Assembly: GCF_000515415.1 (NCBI RefSeq)
Contig: NZ_KI911783.1
Location: forward strand, 6,125,831 to 6,189,830
DNA: 64,000 bases
Reading direction: 5' to 3'
Source of the DNA: Bradyrhizobium sp. WSM1417
GTDB lineage: Bacteria > Pseudomonadota > Alphaproteobacteria > Rhizobiales > Xanthobacteraceae
The notes under the pieces are model-generated. The model made no database searches. It was not told the origin of the DNA and worked only from the letters and a program-made list of their open reading frames with translations. Each line of letters opens with the position of its first letter. Positions within the stretch are counted from its first letter, which is position 1. Both the position numbers and the translations under genes were made by a program. This document shows, one piece after another, positions 17,234 through 27,628 of the stretch.

Positions 17234-18249
17234 ACGCGGCCGTTGACGCGCTCGGCGCCGTACCTTCGCTGCTGGCCCTTGCGATTGCCGCACTGCTGTC
17301 GGGCGTCATCACCTGGACCAGCCGCCCCCTGCTCCAGCGTTACGCATTGGCGCGGCCCAACGCGCGGTCCTCTCATCGCATCCCGACCCCGCAGGGTGCT
17401 GGCATCGCCGTGATTTCAGCGACGCTGCTGGTCGCATCAGCCTGGGCAGCCTGGGCGAACATCGCGATTCCGCCGGCGCTGATCGCTGCAACGGTCTTGA
17501 TCGCCCTGGTCGGATTTGCCGACGACATCAAGTCGCTGCCGGTGCTCGTGCGCCTCGTGCTGCAGGCCGCAGCTGTCGGCGCCGTCGTGTTCACCACGCC
17601 CGAGACCGCGCGCATCGTGCCGGCGCTGCCGCTCGCGCTGGAGCGCGGGCTCATCCTGCTGGCGGGCGTGTGGTTCGTGAACCTCGTCAATTTCATGGAC
17701 GGGCTCGACCTGATGACGGTGGCGGAAGTGGTGCCCGTCACCGCGGCGCTGCTGCTGCTGGGACTGCTCGGCGATTTGTCGTGGCCGGCCGCGCTGATCG
17801 CCGCGGCGCTGTGCGGCGCCATGCTCGGCTTTGCGCCGTTCAACAAGCCGGTCGCAAAAGTCTTCCTGGGCGATGTCGGCAGCCTGCCGATCGGTCTTTT
17901 GCTCGGCTGGTGCCTGCTCGAGCTCGCCTGGCGCGGGCAGCCCGCCACGGCGCTGTTGCTGCCGGCCTATTACCTCGTGGATTCGACCGTCACGCTGTTC
18001 CGGCGCATCGCAAGGCGCGAGCAATTCTGGTCGGCGCATCGCTCGCATTTCTACCAGCGTGCCACCGACCACGGCTTCACGGTCTCTCGCGTGATCGGCG
18101 AGGTGTTCGCGCTCAATCTCGTGCTCGCCGGGCTTGCCATCGTCACCGCTCGCGCCGGCTCGATGACGATCACGCTGACCGCGCTGCCGGCGGGCGCAAT
18201 CGCGATCGGCATCGTGCTGCGGCGGTTCTCCCCCCCTCAGGCGTCCTGA
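17230..18249 (+). CDS. WecA/WbpL-type undecaprenyl-phosphate sugar-1-phosphate transferase
   Basis: A 339-residue polytopic membrane enzyme of the MraY/WecA family that loads a HexNAc-1-phosphate onto undecaprenyl phosphate to start O-antigen or capsule units. Catalytic landmarks: VGFADDIKSLP (the first Asp pair), NLVNFMDGLD (N-x-x-D-G) and VFLGDVGSLPIG, plus the cytoplasmic loop with HRSHFYQRA that holds the conserved His/Arg residues. GTG start, coupled to the upstream membrane gene. It is convergent with the interrupted epimerase/reductase gene, a pairing like wbpL-wbpV in Pseudomonas. Confidence 0.9.
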   Translation: MNAAVDALGAVPSLLALAIAALLSGVITWTSRPLLQRYALARPNARSSHRIPTPQGAGIAVISATLLVASAWAAWANIAIPPALIAATVLIALVGFADDIKSLPVLVRLVLQAAAVGAVVFTTPETARIVPALPLALERGLILLAGVWFVNLVNFMDGLDLMTVAEVVPVTAALLLLGLLGDLSWPAALIAAALCGAMLGFAPFNKPVAKVFLGDVGSLPIGLLLGWCLLELAWRGQPATALLLPAYYLVDSTVTLFRRIARREQFWSAHRSHFYQRATDHGFTVSRVIGEVFALNLVLAGLAIVTARAGSMTITLTALPAGAIAIGIVLRRFSPPQAS

Positions 18250-19184
18250 TCCGTCAGCGCCAGCCGCAGCCCCTCGTCGAGAGACACCGCCGGCTGCCGC
18301 CCGGTCGCGGTCGCCTTGGCGAGGTTGAGCTCGAGCGAGCCGATCAGGCTGTCATTCGTATCCTGCCGGCCCATCACGCGCAGCAACGTCCCGAGCAGGT
18401 CCTGCGGCATGCCGAACAGCCGCGGGTTCTTGCCGGCAGCCTTGGCCAGCCGCGCGATGAACTCGGGCGTCGAGACCTGCTCTCTGTCGGCCACCAGGAA
18501 GATCTCGAAATTGCTCGCGGGATCTGGATGAGAGAGCCGGCGCAGGATGAACGAGGACAGGTTCTGCACGGCAAGGAAGGCGCGGTGATTGCGGATCGCG
18601 GCAAAGGGCAGCGGCAGCCCGAGGTTCACTGCACGCGTCAGCAGCGCGAAATTGCCCTTGGCGCCCGCACCATAGACCAGCGGCGGCCTGATCACCGAAA
18701 CTTTCATGGCGCTGTCGCGCGCCAGCGTCTTCAAGCCCGCTTCGGCCGCGGCCTTGGACATGCCGTAGAGACCGCGCGGCGTCAGGACATCGTCCTCGCT
18801 GAACGGCGCGCGGCCCTCATTACTGCGACCGTGCACGAGAACGGTGCTGATGAAAATGAACTGCCGCACGCCGGCCATCGCCGCGCTGCGCGCCAGGTGC
18901 AGCGTACCGGCAATGTTGACGTTGCGGTAGAGCTGGACCGCGTGCTCTTCGTGCTTGTGATGCACCCGTGCGGCGAGATGAACGACGGCGTCGACGCCTT
19001 AAAGCGCGGCCTGCCAGTCGGTTTCGGGGCCGATCGATTCGATCACGACCTCGTCGCCCATGCCTTCCGGCCTGCGGACCGCGCGGCGGATCGACCATCC
19101 CTCGCGCACCAGTGCGGGCACGACATGACGGCCGACGAAACCGCTCGCACCCGTCACCAGCACGACTGGCTTGCGCTCGTTCAT
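18237..19184 (-). pseudogene. NAD-dependent epimerase/reductase (WbpV-like) interrupted by one in-frame TAA
   Basis: The reading frame from ATG 19184 is an extended SDR: VVLVTGASGFVGRHVVPAL, then EVVIESIGPETDWQAAL, a TAA at 18999-19001, and in the same frame GVDAVVHLAARVHHKHEEHA and the rest to LALTDQDA. The catalytic tyrosine and lysine are in GLYGMSKAAAE. The residues on both sides of the stop join exactly as expected for the family, so one base change explains it (GAA or CAA to TAA). Full length would be about 315 residues. Related enzymes reduce or epimerise UDP-4-keto-sugars to UDP-QuiNAc/FucNAc, the substrate of the WbpL-type transferase next door. ATGA overlap with the upstream gene. 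Confidence 0.85.
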
Positions 19185-20401
19185 CGTTGCTCCGGTAGTT
19201 CGGGGTTGCGCAACAATTCGTCGACCAGAGCGGCATAGGCGTTCATCGCGGTGACGCGATCGAACTTCGCCGCCGCCTTCACCGCGCGCTCCGCAATGGC
19301 GACACCGTCAGAGCAAGACGCCGCGCGGATCGCCTCGGCCAGTTGATCGGCCGGGCCGGGCGTCACCACCCAGCCCAGCCCGTTCTCCACCACTGTCAAC
19401 GCGGCCTCGGCCTCCGGTTCGGAGACCAGCACCACGGGACGGCCGACCGCCAGCAGATTGTAGAACCGGCTCGGCACCGAAACCCCCGCAACGTCCTTCC
19501 GGTACGGAATGATCCAGAGATTGGCCGCCGCCAGGAATGCCTCGAGCTCGGCGTCCTCGACCCGCCCCACGAAGGAGACATTGGGCAATTTCGCCTCAGT
19601 CTGCAACTGCTTCAACCGTTCGAAGCCGATGCCCCAGCCGGAGAGCACAAAGTGGATGCCAGGCTCGGCCCTCAAAAGGCGCGCCGCCTCGAACACGATC
19701 TCCGGATCATGGGTGAAGCCGAGATTGCCCGACAGGCCGACAACGAAATCCGCCGAGAGCGCTTTGCGGAATGGATTGTCCGCCGTCACCGGCCGGCGTG
19801 CGGCCACGAGCGTCGCCCAATTCGGGATGAAGCGGATCTTGTTCCGCGTCATGCCGGAATAGCTCAGCAGCGGCCGTTCCGCATCGCGGCCGATGGTGAT
19901 GACGGCATTGAGCGCACGAAACATCAGGCTGTTGGCGGCACGCATCGTCATGGCCACGATCGAACCGGGCTTCAGCAGGCCCGCCATCACCAGCACGTCC
20001 GGGAAGAGGTCGTGCATGATCAGCGCCGAGCGCGCGCCCTTCAGCCTCGCCGCCGCCGCAACTGCGTAAGGCAGCATGAACGGTGCGGTGACGGTGAGCA
20101 CGACGTCGCCTCGCCTCAGCTCCCGTGTCAACGCCAGGAACGTGCGCGCCGCGAACAGCAGCTCGGAGGCGCCGCGCCGCACCAGCGCCGCCTTGCCCGC
20201 CATCCGGTTCTTGACGCCGACGACCCGCGGCTTGCCCGGGCCGGTCTGCGAGGCCGGCAACGGGCCTGACGAGCCCGACAGCACCACGACCTCGTGATCC
20301 CCGGCGATGCGGCAGGCGATCTCGGCCATGATCGCCGCCGTCGTGCTCGGATCAGGCGGGTAGTGCTGGCTCGCCACCACGATCTTGCCCCGAGGCTGCA
20401 T
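19181..20401 (-). CDS. WbuB-type GT4 glycosyltransferase
   Basis: A 406-residue GT-B enzyme similar to WbuB, which adds L-FucNAc or related sugars in O-antigen assembly. N-terminal KIVVASQHYPPDPSTTAAI carries the SQ-x-Y-P pattern of this group; the donor-binding half shows LSGNLGFTHDPEIVFEAA, then GVSVPSRFYNLLAVGRPVVLV with the E-x7-E region replaced by the SEPEAEAALTV stretch. It starts two bases after the stop of the CapD-like gene and its stop overlaps the epimerase start, so the three genes form a tight operon. Confidence 0.88.
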   Translation of the reverse strand: MQPRGKIVVASQHYPPDPSTTAAIMAEIACRIAGDHEVVVLSGSSGPLPASQTGPGKPRVVGVKNRMAGKAALVRRGASELLFAARTFLALTRELRRGDVVLTVTAPFMLPYAVAAAARLKGARSALIMHDLFPDVLVMAGLLKPGSIVAMTMRAANSLMFRALNAVITIGRDAERPLLSYSGMTRNKIRFIPNWATLVAARRPVTADNPFRKALSADFVVGLSGNLGFTHDPEIVFEAARLLRAEPGIHFVLSGWGIGFERLKQLQTEAKLPNVSFVGRVEDAELEAFLAAANLWIIPYRKDVAGVSVPSRFYNLLAVGRPVVLVSEPEAEAALTVVENGLGWVVTPGPADQLAEAIRAASCSDGVAIAERAVKAAAKFDRVTAMNAYAALVDELLRNPELPEQR

Positions 20402-20403
20402 GA

Positions 20404-22317
20404 TCAGGCCGCGGTCGACCCGAATTCCGGAACCGCGTCCTTCAGAATGGTTCTGATGGTGGCCCGATCGTCGCGCGCGATCGCCTGCTCCAGCGCCGCA
20501 ATCCATTTGCGCAGCGTCTGCATCGGGGGCTCGTTCGGCTGCGCGGCCATGATGCCGGCGACGCCGATCTCGCGGGTCGGCTCCTCGGAGGCGAACAGGA
20601 TTTCGTGCAGGCGTTCGCCGGGCCGCATGCCCGTGAACACGATTTCGATGTCGTAGCCGGGTTGCAGGCCCGAGAGACGGATCATGCGCTCGGCAAGATC
20701 GACGATCTTCACCGGCTGGCCCATGTTGAGCACGTAGACCGACACGTCCGAACGCTGCGTTCCGAGCGCATGCGTTGCCGCCGTGATGACGAGATCGCAG
20801 GCCTCGCGGATGGTCATGAAGTAGCGGACCATGTCGGGATGCGTGACCGTCACGGGACCGCCGGCATCGATCTGGGCCTTGAACTTCGGCACCACCGAGC
20901 CGTTCGACGCCAGCACGTTGCCGAACCGGACCGAGATCAGCCGCATCGATCGCCTGGCGCCGCCGTGACCCGCCGCAAGTTCATGGTCGAGCGCCTGGCA
21001 ATACATCTCGGCGAAGCGCTTGGTGAGGCCGAGCATCGACACCGGCTCGATCGCCTTGTCGGTCGAGATCATCACCATGGCTTCGGCGCCGGCGCTGTGC
21101 GCGGCATCGGCAACGTTGATCGAGCCGAAGATGTTGGTCTTGACGCCCTCGCTCCAGTCGCGCTCGAGGATCGGCACGTGCTTGAGCGCGGCGGCATGGA
21201 ACACGATGTCCGGCTTGAACTCGGCCATCAGGCGCATGATGCGCTCGCGGTCGCGGATGTCGGCGATCCGCCCTTCGATCGAAGCGGCGGTGCCGAGCGC
21301 CGCGAGCGTTTCCGTGATCGCGTAGAGCGCCGGCTCGGAATTTTCCACGATCAGAAGACGCGCGGCGCCGAACGCGACGACGCGCTCGCAGATCTCGGAA
21401 CCGATCGAGCCGCCCCCGCCGGTGACGATCACCGCCTTGCCCTCGATCAGGGCCTCGAGCCGCGCATAGTCGATCTTTTCGCTCGGCCGCAGCAGCAGGT
21501 CCTCGACGGCGACGGCCGTGAGCCGTGGCGTATCGCCGCTCTCGAGCGAGGGCATGCGGCTCACGATGACGCCGAGCTTGCGCGCCCGCATCAGGATCGA
21601 TTCGGGATGGGCCTCCGGCTCGAATGCCGTCGGCGTCATCACGACGCGCGCGATCCCTTTGCCGCGCTTGGTGAAGTCGGCGACGACATCCTCGATGTCG
21701 TCGACGCCGCCCAGAACAGGGACGTTGCGGATGGACTGGCCGCGATCGGAAATCGACGGCGAGAGCACACCGACCGGCCAGATGTGCTTGATCGCCCCGC
21801 TCTCGATTCCGCGCAACAGCACCTCGGCATCCGCGGCGCGGCCGATCAGCAGCGTCGGCGCGGCATCTCCGGTGCGGGCGTGACGCCGAACCCGCGTATA
21901 GCGGAAATAGCGGTAGGCAATGCGTAACGCGCTGAGGAAGGAGATCTCGATGAACCAGTAGAGGACGATGGTCACCTTGCCGAGGAAGAAGGTGCCGCGG
22001 ACGTTGGGGGCGACGAAGATGTAGTCGAGCACCAGGAGTGCAACCGTCAGCACCGTCGCGACGCGGATGATGTTCAGCGCGTCGGGCAGCGAGATGAAGC
22101 GCCATTTCGTCGTGGTCAGGTTGAAGACGAAGAACACGACCACGCTGAAGGCGAGGAAATAGGGCAGGATCTGGATCAGCAGCGGCAGGCGGTCGACGAA
22201 GCCGTCGCCGCCCTCGAAGCGCAGATAGAAGGCGGCGAAGAGCGCCGCCGTCGTCGCCAGCAGGTCGTGGAGCGCGATCATGAAATTGCGCAAGGTGAGA
22301 TGCGAAAGACGCGTCAT
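20404..22317 (-). CDS. CapD/WbpM-like UDP-GlcNAc 4,6-dehydratase, membrane type
   Basis: A 637-residue protein with four or five N-terminal transmembrane helices, a first nucleotide-binding-like domain, and a C-terminal extended-SDR domain with TGGGGSIGSEICERV at about 299-313 and the ISTDKAIEPVSMLGLTKRFAE segment near 418-438. It removes water from UDP-GlcNAc to give the 4-keto-6-deoxy sugar. In WbpM the active-site position four residues before the lysine is Met; here it reads Leu with Met one place earlier (SMLGLTK), a point to check by alignment. Start MTRLSHLTLRNF is chosen; ATG at 22368 would add 17 residues. Confidence 0.9.
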   Translation of the reverse strand: MTRLSHLTLRNFMIALHDLLATTAALFAAFYLRFEGGDGFVDRLPLLIQILPYFLAFSVVVFFVFNLTTTKWRFISLPDALNIIRVATVLTVALLVLDYIFVAPNVRGTFFLGKVTIVLYWFIEISFLSALRIAYRYFRYTRVRRHARTGDAAPTLLIGRAADAEVLLRGIESGAIKHIWPVGVLSPSISDRGQSIRNVPVLGGVDDIEDVVADFTKRGKGIARVVMTPTAFEPEAHPESILMRARKLGVIVSRMPSLESGDTPRLTAVAVEDLLLRPSEKIDYARLEALIEGKAVIVTGGGGSIGSEICERVVAFGAARLLIVENSEPALYAITETLAALGTAASIEGRIADIRDRERIMRLMAEFKPDIVFHAAALKHVPILERDWSEGVKTNIFGSINVADAAHSAGAEAMVMISTDKAIEPVSMLGLTKRFAEMYCQALDHELAAGHGGARRSMRLISVRFGNVLASNGSVVPKFKAQIDAGGPVTVTHPDMVRYFMTIREACDLVITAATHALGTQRSDVSVYVLNMGQPVKIVDLAERMIRLSGLQPGYDIEIVFTGMRPGERLHEILFASEEPTREIGVAGIMAAQPNEPPMQTLRKWIAALEQAIARDDRATIRTILKDAVPEFGSTAA

Positions 22318-22439
22318 CCGCTGACCGAAAACCCAGTTAAATGCAACCTGATCGCGCTGATAACCCATCTCGGCCGGACATGCCAGTCAAGGCTTGCCGG
22401 TCAGGTTTGCCGGTCAAGGTTTGCGATCCGGGCGGCCGT

Positions 22440-23726
22440 TCAGGAACCGGCCACTGTCGCCTTCGCTTCGGCCTGCTGGGCCCGGATCACCATGCCGCCG
22501 GCAGCGCCGACACCGATGACGTACATCCAGCCTTCGTGGAAGTCGAACAGATGGGAGTTGAACAGCGAGGTGAAGACGTTCTGGACCACGACCAGGAGGC
22601 CGACCCAGTTTGCGAGCCCGTCGCCGCGAAACAACCGCAGATGCAGGATCCAGATGGCGTAGAGAACGGCGACGCCGATGATGCCCCATTGCACGGCCAC
22701 GTTCAGCGTCTGGTTATGCGGGTTGCCGATCACCTCGGCGGACGCCAGGTTCTGATTGCCGGGCGTCGCGGCCCGCTCGAACAATCCACGCGTTGAGCCG
22801 GTGCCGTGCCCCTTGACCGGCGCCTCCGCGAAGAAACCGAGGGATTTTCGCCAGAATTCGAGCCGCAAGCCGGCCGAAGTCGACTCGCCTTTTTCCACAT
22901 AGCGTGTGTAGTCGCTGGCAAAGCTGTCGGCGGTCTTGCGCAATTGCGGCGAGGCCTGCCAGGCGAGAACCGCGCCCACGAGCAGGGCCGCGGAGATGAT
23001 CGCGATGCTGCGCCATCTCAGATGAAGCAACGCAAACACGCCGAACAGGACCGGAATGGTGACGAGCGCAGTGCGCGACACCACCACGAAGGCCATATTG
23101 ACGAAGAAGGCGAGCGCAAGCGCCGTGAGCAGCCCTGCGATCCAGTAGCGCTTCTGACGAAGCAACTGCACGATCGGATAGGCGAGCGCGACCGCGCAGA
23201 GCGCAAACTCCTGGCTCTGGTCGATGTAGTTCTTGACGAAGATGCCGCGCTCGCCGCGGTCGGATTTGAGCGCGAGGTCGGGGTAGAAGGCGACCAGCCA
23301 GGACATCACCGACAGCAGCGCGCAGGACACCAGGAAGGCGACGAACACCCAATGTCCGCGCGGCGAGCGCGTAAAATGATAGAGCAGGACCGGCAGCACC
23401 AGCAGCTTGACGGTCGGATTGACCGCGTAGAAGCGCGCGCCCCAGGCCGCGTCCGACCACAGCGTCCCGACCAGCGCGAGCAGGACCAGCGCAATCGGCG
23501 CCGCACAGATCGGACGCTTGAGCGATTGCAGGAACTCACGGACGTCGAGGAACGGCACCATGCAGAGCAGCATCAGGACATTGAATATCGCCGCAAGCGA
23601 CGTCGACCATGGCAGCGAGGCCGCGGTCAGGATCGCAAACAGGTCGACCGTCTCGGACCAGGCCGCCGGACTGCGCAGACGCCGCCACAGCACCTGGCCG
23701 GTCGTCTCCCCGGCGAGGGTCGTCAC
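22440..23726 (-). CDS. O-antigen ligase family protein (WaaL-like)
   Basis: A 428-residue membrane protein with 10-12 hydrophobic segments and one large periplasmic loop, the layout of O-antigen ligases that move the lipid-linked O-chain to lipid A-core. The loop contains [26 protein letters not shown] and [20 protein letters not shown]; the conserved Arg and the H-N of the NPHN motif are the usual catalytic residues. GTG start overlapping the hldE stop by 4 bases (GTGA), so ligase and heptose genes are coupled. An undecaprenyl sugar polymerase (Wzy) role is the alternative reading. Confidence 0.88.
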   Translation of the reverse strand: MTTLAGETTGQVLWRRLRSPAAWSETVDLFAILTAASLPWSTSLAAIFNVLMLLCMVPFLDVREFLQSLKRPICAAPIALVLLALVGTLWSDAAWGARFYAVNPTVKLLVLPVLLYHFTRSPRGHWVFVAFLVSCALLSVMSWLVAFYPDLALKSDRGERGIFVKNYIDQSQEFALCAVALAYPIVQLLRQKRYWIAGLLTALALAFFVNMAFVVVSRTALVTIPVLFGVFALLHLRWRSIAIISAALLVGAVLAWQASPQLRKTADSFASDYTRYVEKGESTSAGLRLEFWRKSLGFFAEAPVKGHGTGSTRGLFERAATPGNQNLASAEVIGNPHNQTLNVAVQWGIIGVAVLYAIWILHLRLFRGDGLANWVGLLVVVQNVFTSLFNSHLFDFHEGWMYVIGVGAAGGMVIRAQQAEAKATVAGS

Positions 23727-25207
23727 TTGCTCTCCCCCCGCGCGCGATGAACCAGCGCCGTCGTGCTGAAGCCCTGGAGAATGTCCACCAGCACCACCGT
23801 CCCGCCCGCGGCTTCGACAACCTCATGACCGACCACCTGCTCGCGGGTGTAATCGCCCCCTTTGATCAGCGCGCTCGGCTTGATGCGGGTGATCAGGTCG
23901 ATCGGCGTATCCTCATCGAAAATAACCACGAGATCGACGGCTTCGAGCGCCGCCAGCACTTCCGCACGCGCTCGCTCGTCCTGAACGGGGCGGTCGGCGC
24001 CCTTCAGCCGCCGTACCGAGGCGTCGCTGTTGAGGCCCACGATCAGGCGGTCACACGCGGAGCGCGCCGCTGTCAGCACCTTGACGTGGCCGGGATGCAG
24101 GATGTCGAAGCAGCCATTGGTGAAGCCGACGCGCTGGCCTTGCTTCTTCCATTCCGCGAGCTGCGCGTCGAGCGTATCAGGCTCGAGCACGATCTTCTCT
24201 TCGGCCGCGAGATAAGCATGCGGCAATATCTTTCGCTTCAGCTCGGCCGCACTCACGCTGGCGGTGCCCTGCTTGCCGACAGCGACGGCGGCAGCGGCAC
24301 TGGCCATGCGTAGCGCCGTGTCCCAGTCCGCGCCCGTGGCGAGCGACACCGCGAGCGCCGCCGCAACGGTGTCGCCGGCGCCGGAGACGTCGCGCACCTT
24401 GACCGGGAACGCCGGGACGTGAACGGCCTCGCCGTTGCGCGGCACCAGCGTCATGCCGTGCTCGCCTTGCGTGACCAGGATCGCTTCGCAATCGGCGAGC
24501 CGCATCACGTCCTCGCTGGCATCGACGATGCTCTGCGGCGTGTCGGCGCGGCTTCGGGTTGCTTCCGAAAACTCCTTGCGATTGGGCGTAAGCAGCGTCG
24601 CGCCGCGATAGATCGCCCAATTCAGGCTTTTGGGATCGACGATCACGGGCTTGCCGAGTTTTCGCGCGGCGTCGATCGTGTGGCGGATGACGCGGGCGGT
24701 CAGCACGCCCTTGGCGTAGTCGGACAGCAACACGACGTCAGCGCGCGCGATCTGCGGCAGGATCGCTTCGATCAGCTTGGTCTCGATCGTATCGGAAGCA
24801 GGCTGTGCCTGCTCCCAATCCGCACGCAGCATGTGCGTGGAAAAATGCTCGGAGACGAAACGGACCTTTCGCGTGGTTGGACGCGAGGGGTCGCACACCA
24901 GCACGCTTTCGATTGCGCCCTGCTCCGCAAGCGTCGAGGCGAGCTGCCTGCCCGCATCGTCCTCGCCGACGAGGCCGACGAAGATGCAGCGCGCGCCGAG
25001 CGCGGCGACATTGCGCGCGACGTTGCCGGCACCGCCGATATGGATCTCGCTGCGCTGTGCCGCGATGACAGGCGCCGGCGCTTCCGGCGAGATCCGCGAC
25101 ACCTCGCCATAGACGAACTCGTCCAGCATGATGTCGCCGATGCACAGGACCGTGCGGCCCGAGATGGCTTGCGCGAGGGCATCGAAATCGAGAATGGGCG
25201 TCGGCAT
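23723..25207 (-). CDS. hldE: Bifunctional heptose-7-phosphate kinase / heptose-1-phosphate adenylyltransferase
   Basis: A 494-residue two-domain enzyme for ADP-heptose synthesis. The N-terminal ribokinase domain has [17 protein letters not shown] (56-72) and the anion-hole GAGDT (276-280); the C-terminal nucleotidyltransferase domain has [17 protein letters not shown] (362-378) with the HxGH signature and [18 protein letters not shown]. Both domains appear complete. It lies 11 bases downstream of hldD on the same strand and overlaps the ligase start, forming hldD-hldE-ligase. Confidence 0.96.
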   Translation of the reverse strand: MPTPILDFDALAQAISGRTVLCIGDIMLDEFVYGEVSRISPEAPAPVIAAQRSEIHIGGAGNVARNVAALGARCIFVGLVGEDDAGRQLASTLAEQGAIESVLVCDPSRPTTRKVRFVSEHFSTHMLRADWEQAQPASDTIETKLIEAILPQIARADVVLLSDYAKGVLTARVIRHTIDAARKLGKPVIVDPKSLNWAIYRGATLLTPNRKEFSEATRSRADTPQSIVDASEDVMRLADCEAILVTQGEHGMTLVPRNGEAVHVPAFPVKVRDVSGAGDTVAAALAVSLATGADWDTALRMASAAAAVAVGKQGTASVSAAELKRKILPHAYLAAEEKIVLEPDTLDAQLAEWKKQGQRVGFTNGCFDILHPGHVKVLTAARSACDRLIVGLNSDASVRRLKGADRPVQDERARAEVLAALEAVDLVVIFDEDTPIDLITRIKPSALIKGGDYTREQVVGHEVVEAAGGTVVLVDILQGFSTTALVHRARGESK

Positions 25208-25218
25208 GGTGATGGGCC

Positions 25219-26199
25219 TCAGCGGAAGCGGTCGGGCCGGTCGAGATAATCCCCGACATAGGCCTTCACCGCGTCCTCGAGCGTCGTGAAGCCGCCATTA
25301 TAGCCGGCGCGGTGGAGGCGATCGACCTCGCTCTGGGTGAAATACTGGTAGCTGCCGCGGATCTGCTCGGGCATGTCGATGAATTCGATGTTAGGGCTGG
25401 CGCCGAGCGCGGCATAGGCCGCCAGCATCAGATCCCTGAAGCTGCGCGCCTTGCCGGTGCCGACATTGAAGATGCCGGACACCGAGGGCGTCGCCAGCAG
25501 CCACATGATCACGCGCACGACGTCGTCGACATAGATGAAATCGCGGCGCTGGTCGCCGTCGGCGATGCCCTCGCGATGCGACTTGAACAATTGCACGACG
25601 CGGCCCGCTTTGACGTCGTCGAAGCGGCGCGCCAGCACGCTCATCATCGAGCCCTTGTGGTATTCGTTGGGACCGAACACGTTGAAGAATTTCAGCCCGG
25701 CCCATTGCGGCGGCAGCTTCTCGCCGTTCGCCGCGCGCTCGGCGACGGCGAGATCGAACAGGTGCTTGCTCCAGCCGTAGAGATTCATCGGCCGCAATTT
25801 CTTCAGCGCAGGGACCGAGGCGTCGTCGTCAAATCCTGCCTCGCCGTCGCCATAGGTCGCCGCCGAGGAGGCGTAGATCAACGGCACGGCGTTCGCCGTG
25901 CACCAGTCCAGGAGGCGCATCGACAGGCGGAAGTTGGTCTCGAACACCAGGTCGCCGTCGGTCGCAGTGGTCGCAGAAATCGCCCCGAGATGGATCACGG
26001 CATCGAGCTTGCGACCCTTCAACCAGTCCGGCAGCTCAGCCGGCGGCACGATATCCACAAGCTGCCGCTTCGCGAGATTGCGCCATTTGCCCTCGGTGCC
26101 AAGGAAGTCACAGACCACGACGTCGCTGCGGCCAGCCTCATTCAGCGCGGCGACGACATTCGATCCGATAAAACCGGCCCCGCCGGTCACCAGCAACAT
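25219..26199 (-). CDS. hldD: ADP-L-glycero-D-manno-heptose 6-epimerase
   Basis: A 326-residue extended SDR that converts ADP-D,D-heptose to the L,D form used in LPS inner core. NAD motif TGGAGFIGS (5-13); catalytic Y141 and K145 in [11 protein letters not shown]; family stretches [19 protein letters not shown] and [13 protein letters not shown]. Length is normal. First gene of the hldD-hldE-ligase operon and divergent from waaF across a 159-base gap, so core heptose supply and transfer are arranged around one promoter region. Confidence 0.95.
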   Translation of the reverse strand: MLLVTGGAGFIGSNVVAALNEAGRSDVVVCDFLGTEGKWRNLAKRQLVDIVPPAELPDWLKGRKLDAVIHLGAISATTATDGDLVFETNFRLSMRLLDWCTANAVPLIYASSAATYGDGEAGFDDDASVPALKKLRPMNLYGWSKHLFDLAVAERAANGEKLPPQWAGLKFFNVFGPNEYHKGSMMSVLARRFDDVKAGRVVQLFKSHREGIADGDQRRDFIYVDDVVRVIMWLLATPSVSGIFNVGTGKARSFRDLMLAAYAALGASPNIEFIDMPEQIRGSYQYFTQSEVDRLHRAGYNGGFTTLEDAVKAYVGDYLDRPDRFR

Positions 26200-26240
26200 T
26201 TCACCTAGCCTGCCCGATGTTTTGCGACCCGATCTTGCCC

Positions 26241-26276
26241 TAGCGCATGATCCTCAAAAGTGTAAGCGGTTTTGGG
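26241..26276. repeat. Partial rhizobial intergenic repeat (agcgcatgatcc...agcggtttt type)
   Basis: The stretch tagcgcatgatcctcaaaag followed by tgtaagcggttttgg resembles one half of a palindromic element that I recall as abundant between genes in Bradyrhizobium and relatives. The complementary second arm is missing here. It lies in the hldD-waaF divergent gap, where it may displace or carry promoter signals. Confidence 0.5.
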
Positions 26277-26358
26277 ATGGCCGCTCTGCCGGCTTTACCT
26301 GCCGGCCCGGAGCGGCTAACCGAACCGCCACATCAGCGCACCCCGGCCCTATTAACGA

Positions 26359-27447
26359 ATGAACCAAGATTCGCAACTTAGTGGAGAGGCAGATCGGGGC
26401 GACACGCGCCCGATCCTGATCGTCCCCTACATGTGGATCGGCGATTTCGTCCGGAATCACACCGTCGTGCGGGTCCTCAACGAGCGCTGGCCGAACCGGC
26501 CGGTCGATCTGCTCACCACGTCGCTGTGCGCCCCCCTGGTCGATTACATGCCCGGCGTGCGCGATGCGATCGTCTGGGATCTGCCGCGCGGCCGGCTCGC
26601 CGTGGGCCGCCAGCTCGGCCTGGCGAAGCTCCTGCGCGAGCGGAACTACGGCACCGCCCTGGTGCTGCCCCGGACCTGGAAGGCTGCCATCGCGCCCGCT
26701 TTGGCCGGGATTCCGGAAAGGGTCGGCTTCGTCGGCGAGTTCCGATTCGGCCTGCTCAACCGCTGGCGCTGGGGCGAAAAGAAGCTGCCCCGCTTCATCG
26801 ACAAGAACGCCGCCCTCGCCCAGCCCGATGGCGCCCTGCTGCCGCCGGAATGGCCGGTGCCACAATTGCGGGTCCCGGCCGAGGACATCGTCCGCTGGCG
26901 GCAGGCCAACGGCCTCAGCGCCGGCGCTGCCGTAGCACTCGCCCCCGGCTCGGTCGGCGTCTCAAAGCGCTGGACCTACTATCCCGAGGCCGCCCGCCTG
27001 CTCGCCGAGCGCGGCCTCGAGGTCTGGGTTGTCGGCGGCCCCGGGGAAAAGGGCCTGGCCCAGGAGATCGTTGCGGCCGGCGGCGCCGGGACCGCCGGCG
27101 GCCCTGGGGTGCGGGACCTCACCGGCAATGATCTGCGCAACGGCGTGCTGGCCATGGCTGCAGCCGGCGTCGCGATCTCCAACGATTCCGGCCTGATGCA
27201 CATCGCAGCCGCCCTGGGCACGCCGACCATGGGCATTTTCGGCCCGACCAGCCCCTACCTCTGGGCCCCCCTCAACGGCCTCGCCGCAACCGTGGTCCAG
27301 GACAAGAGCGTGCTGTCCTGCCAACCCTGCCAGAGCACGATCTGCAAGATGAACGACCACCGCTGCATGCGAGATATCGCGGCGAGCGAGGTGGTGGAGA
27401 TTGCGCAGCGGGTGCTGGGTGAGGTGGGGATGCAGGCTGGGACCTGA
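26359..27447 (+). CDS. waaF: Lipopolysaccharide heptosyltransferase II (GT9)
   Basis: A 362-residue GT9 enzyme that adds the second heptose to the LPS inner core. Visible family elements: ILIVPYMWIGDFVRNHTVVRVL at the N-terminus with the conserved Asp (GDF), PGVRDAIVWDLPRGRL, VALAPGSVGVSKRWTYYP for ADP-heptose binding, and ISNDSGLMHIAAALGTPTMG before FGPTSP. A Cys-rich segment near the C-terminus (SCQPCQSTICKMNDHRCM) is usual in WaaF. It works with HldE and HldD encoded divergently upstream. Confidence 0.94.
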   Translation: MNQDSQLSGEADRGDTRPILIVPYMWIGDFVRNHTVVRVLNERWPNRPVDLLTTSLCAPLVDYMPGVRDAIVWDLPRGRLAVGRQLGLAKLLRERNYGTALVLPRTWKAAIAPALAGIPERVGFVGEFRFGLLNRWRWGEKKLPRFIDKNAALAQPDGALLPPEWPVPQLRVPAEDIVRWRQANGLSAGAAVALAPGSVGVSKRWTYYPEAARLLAERGLEVWVVGGPGEKGLAQEIVAAGGAGTAGGPGVRDLTGNDLRNGVLAMAAAGVAISNDSGLMHIAAALGTPTMGIFGPTSPYLWAPLNGLAATVVQDKSVLSCQPCQSTICKMNDHRCMRDIAASEVVEIAQRVLGEVGMQAGT

Positions 27448-27460
27448 AGGCGTCGAGGCT

Positions 27461-27620
27461 GCACCGATGATGACATCATGCCGGTGTTTTGCCCGACGAG
27501 TCAAACTGGTTTCGTAAAATCAGAAGCTCATCAACCCCAACCGCCAAGCCATTGATTTCGTTGCCACCGGCTACTGTGCATGGGGTTGTTTTCGCGGTTT
27601 TTGTTTTTGATGCCGCTACG
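27461..27620. repeat. Gene-free gap with conserved-looking intergenic sequence
   Basis: Between waaF and the convergent lpcC-like gene. It holds a short palindrome (atgatg-a-catcat, 27467-27479), the strings gtgttttgcccgacgagtca and tactgtgcatggggttgttt, and a T-rich stretch near 27590-27610. From memory, similar strings recur downstream of many Bradyrhizobium genes, so I mark it as a probable dispersed element that may act as a terminator region. I see no gene here. Confidence 0.4.
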
Positions 27621-27628
27621 GCAGTGGC

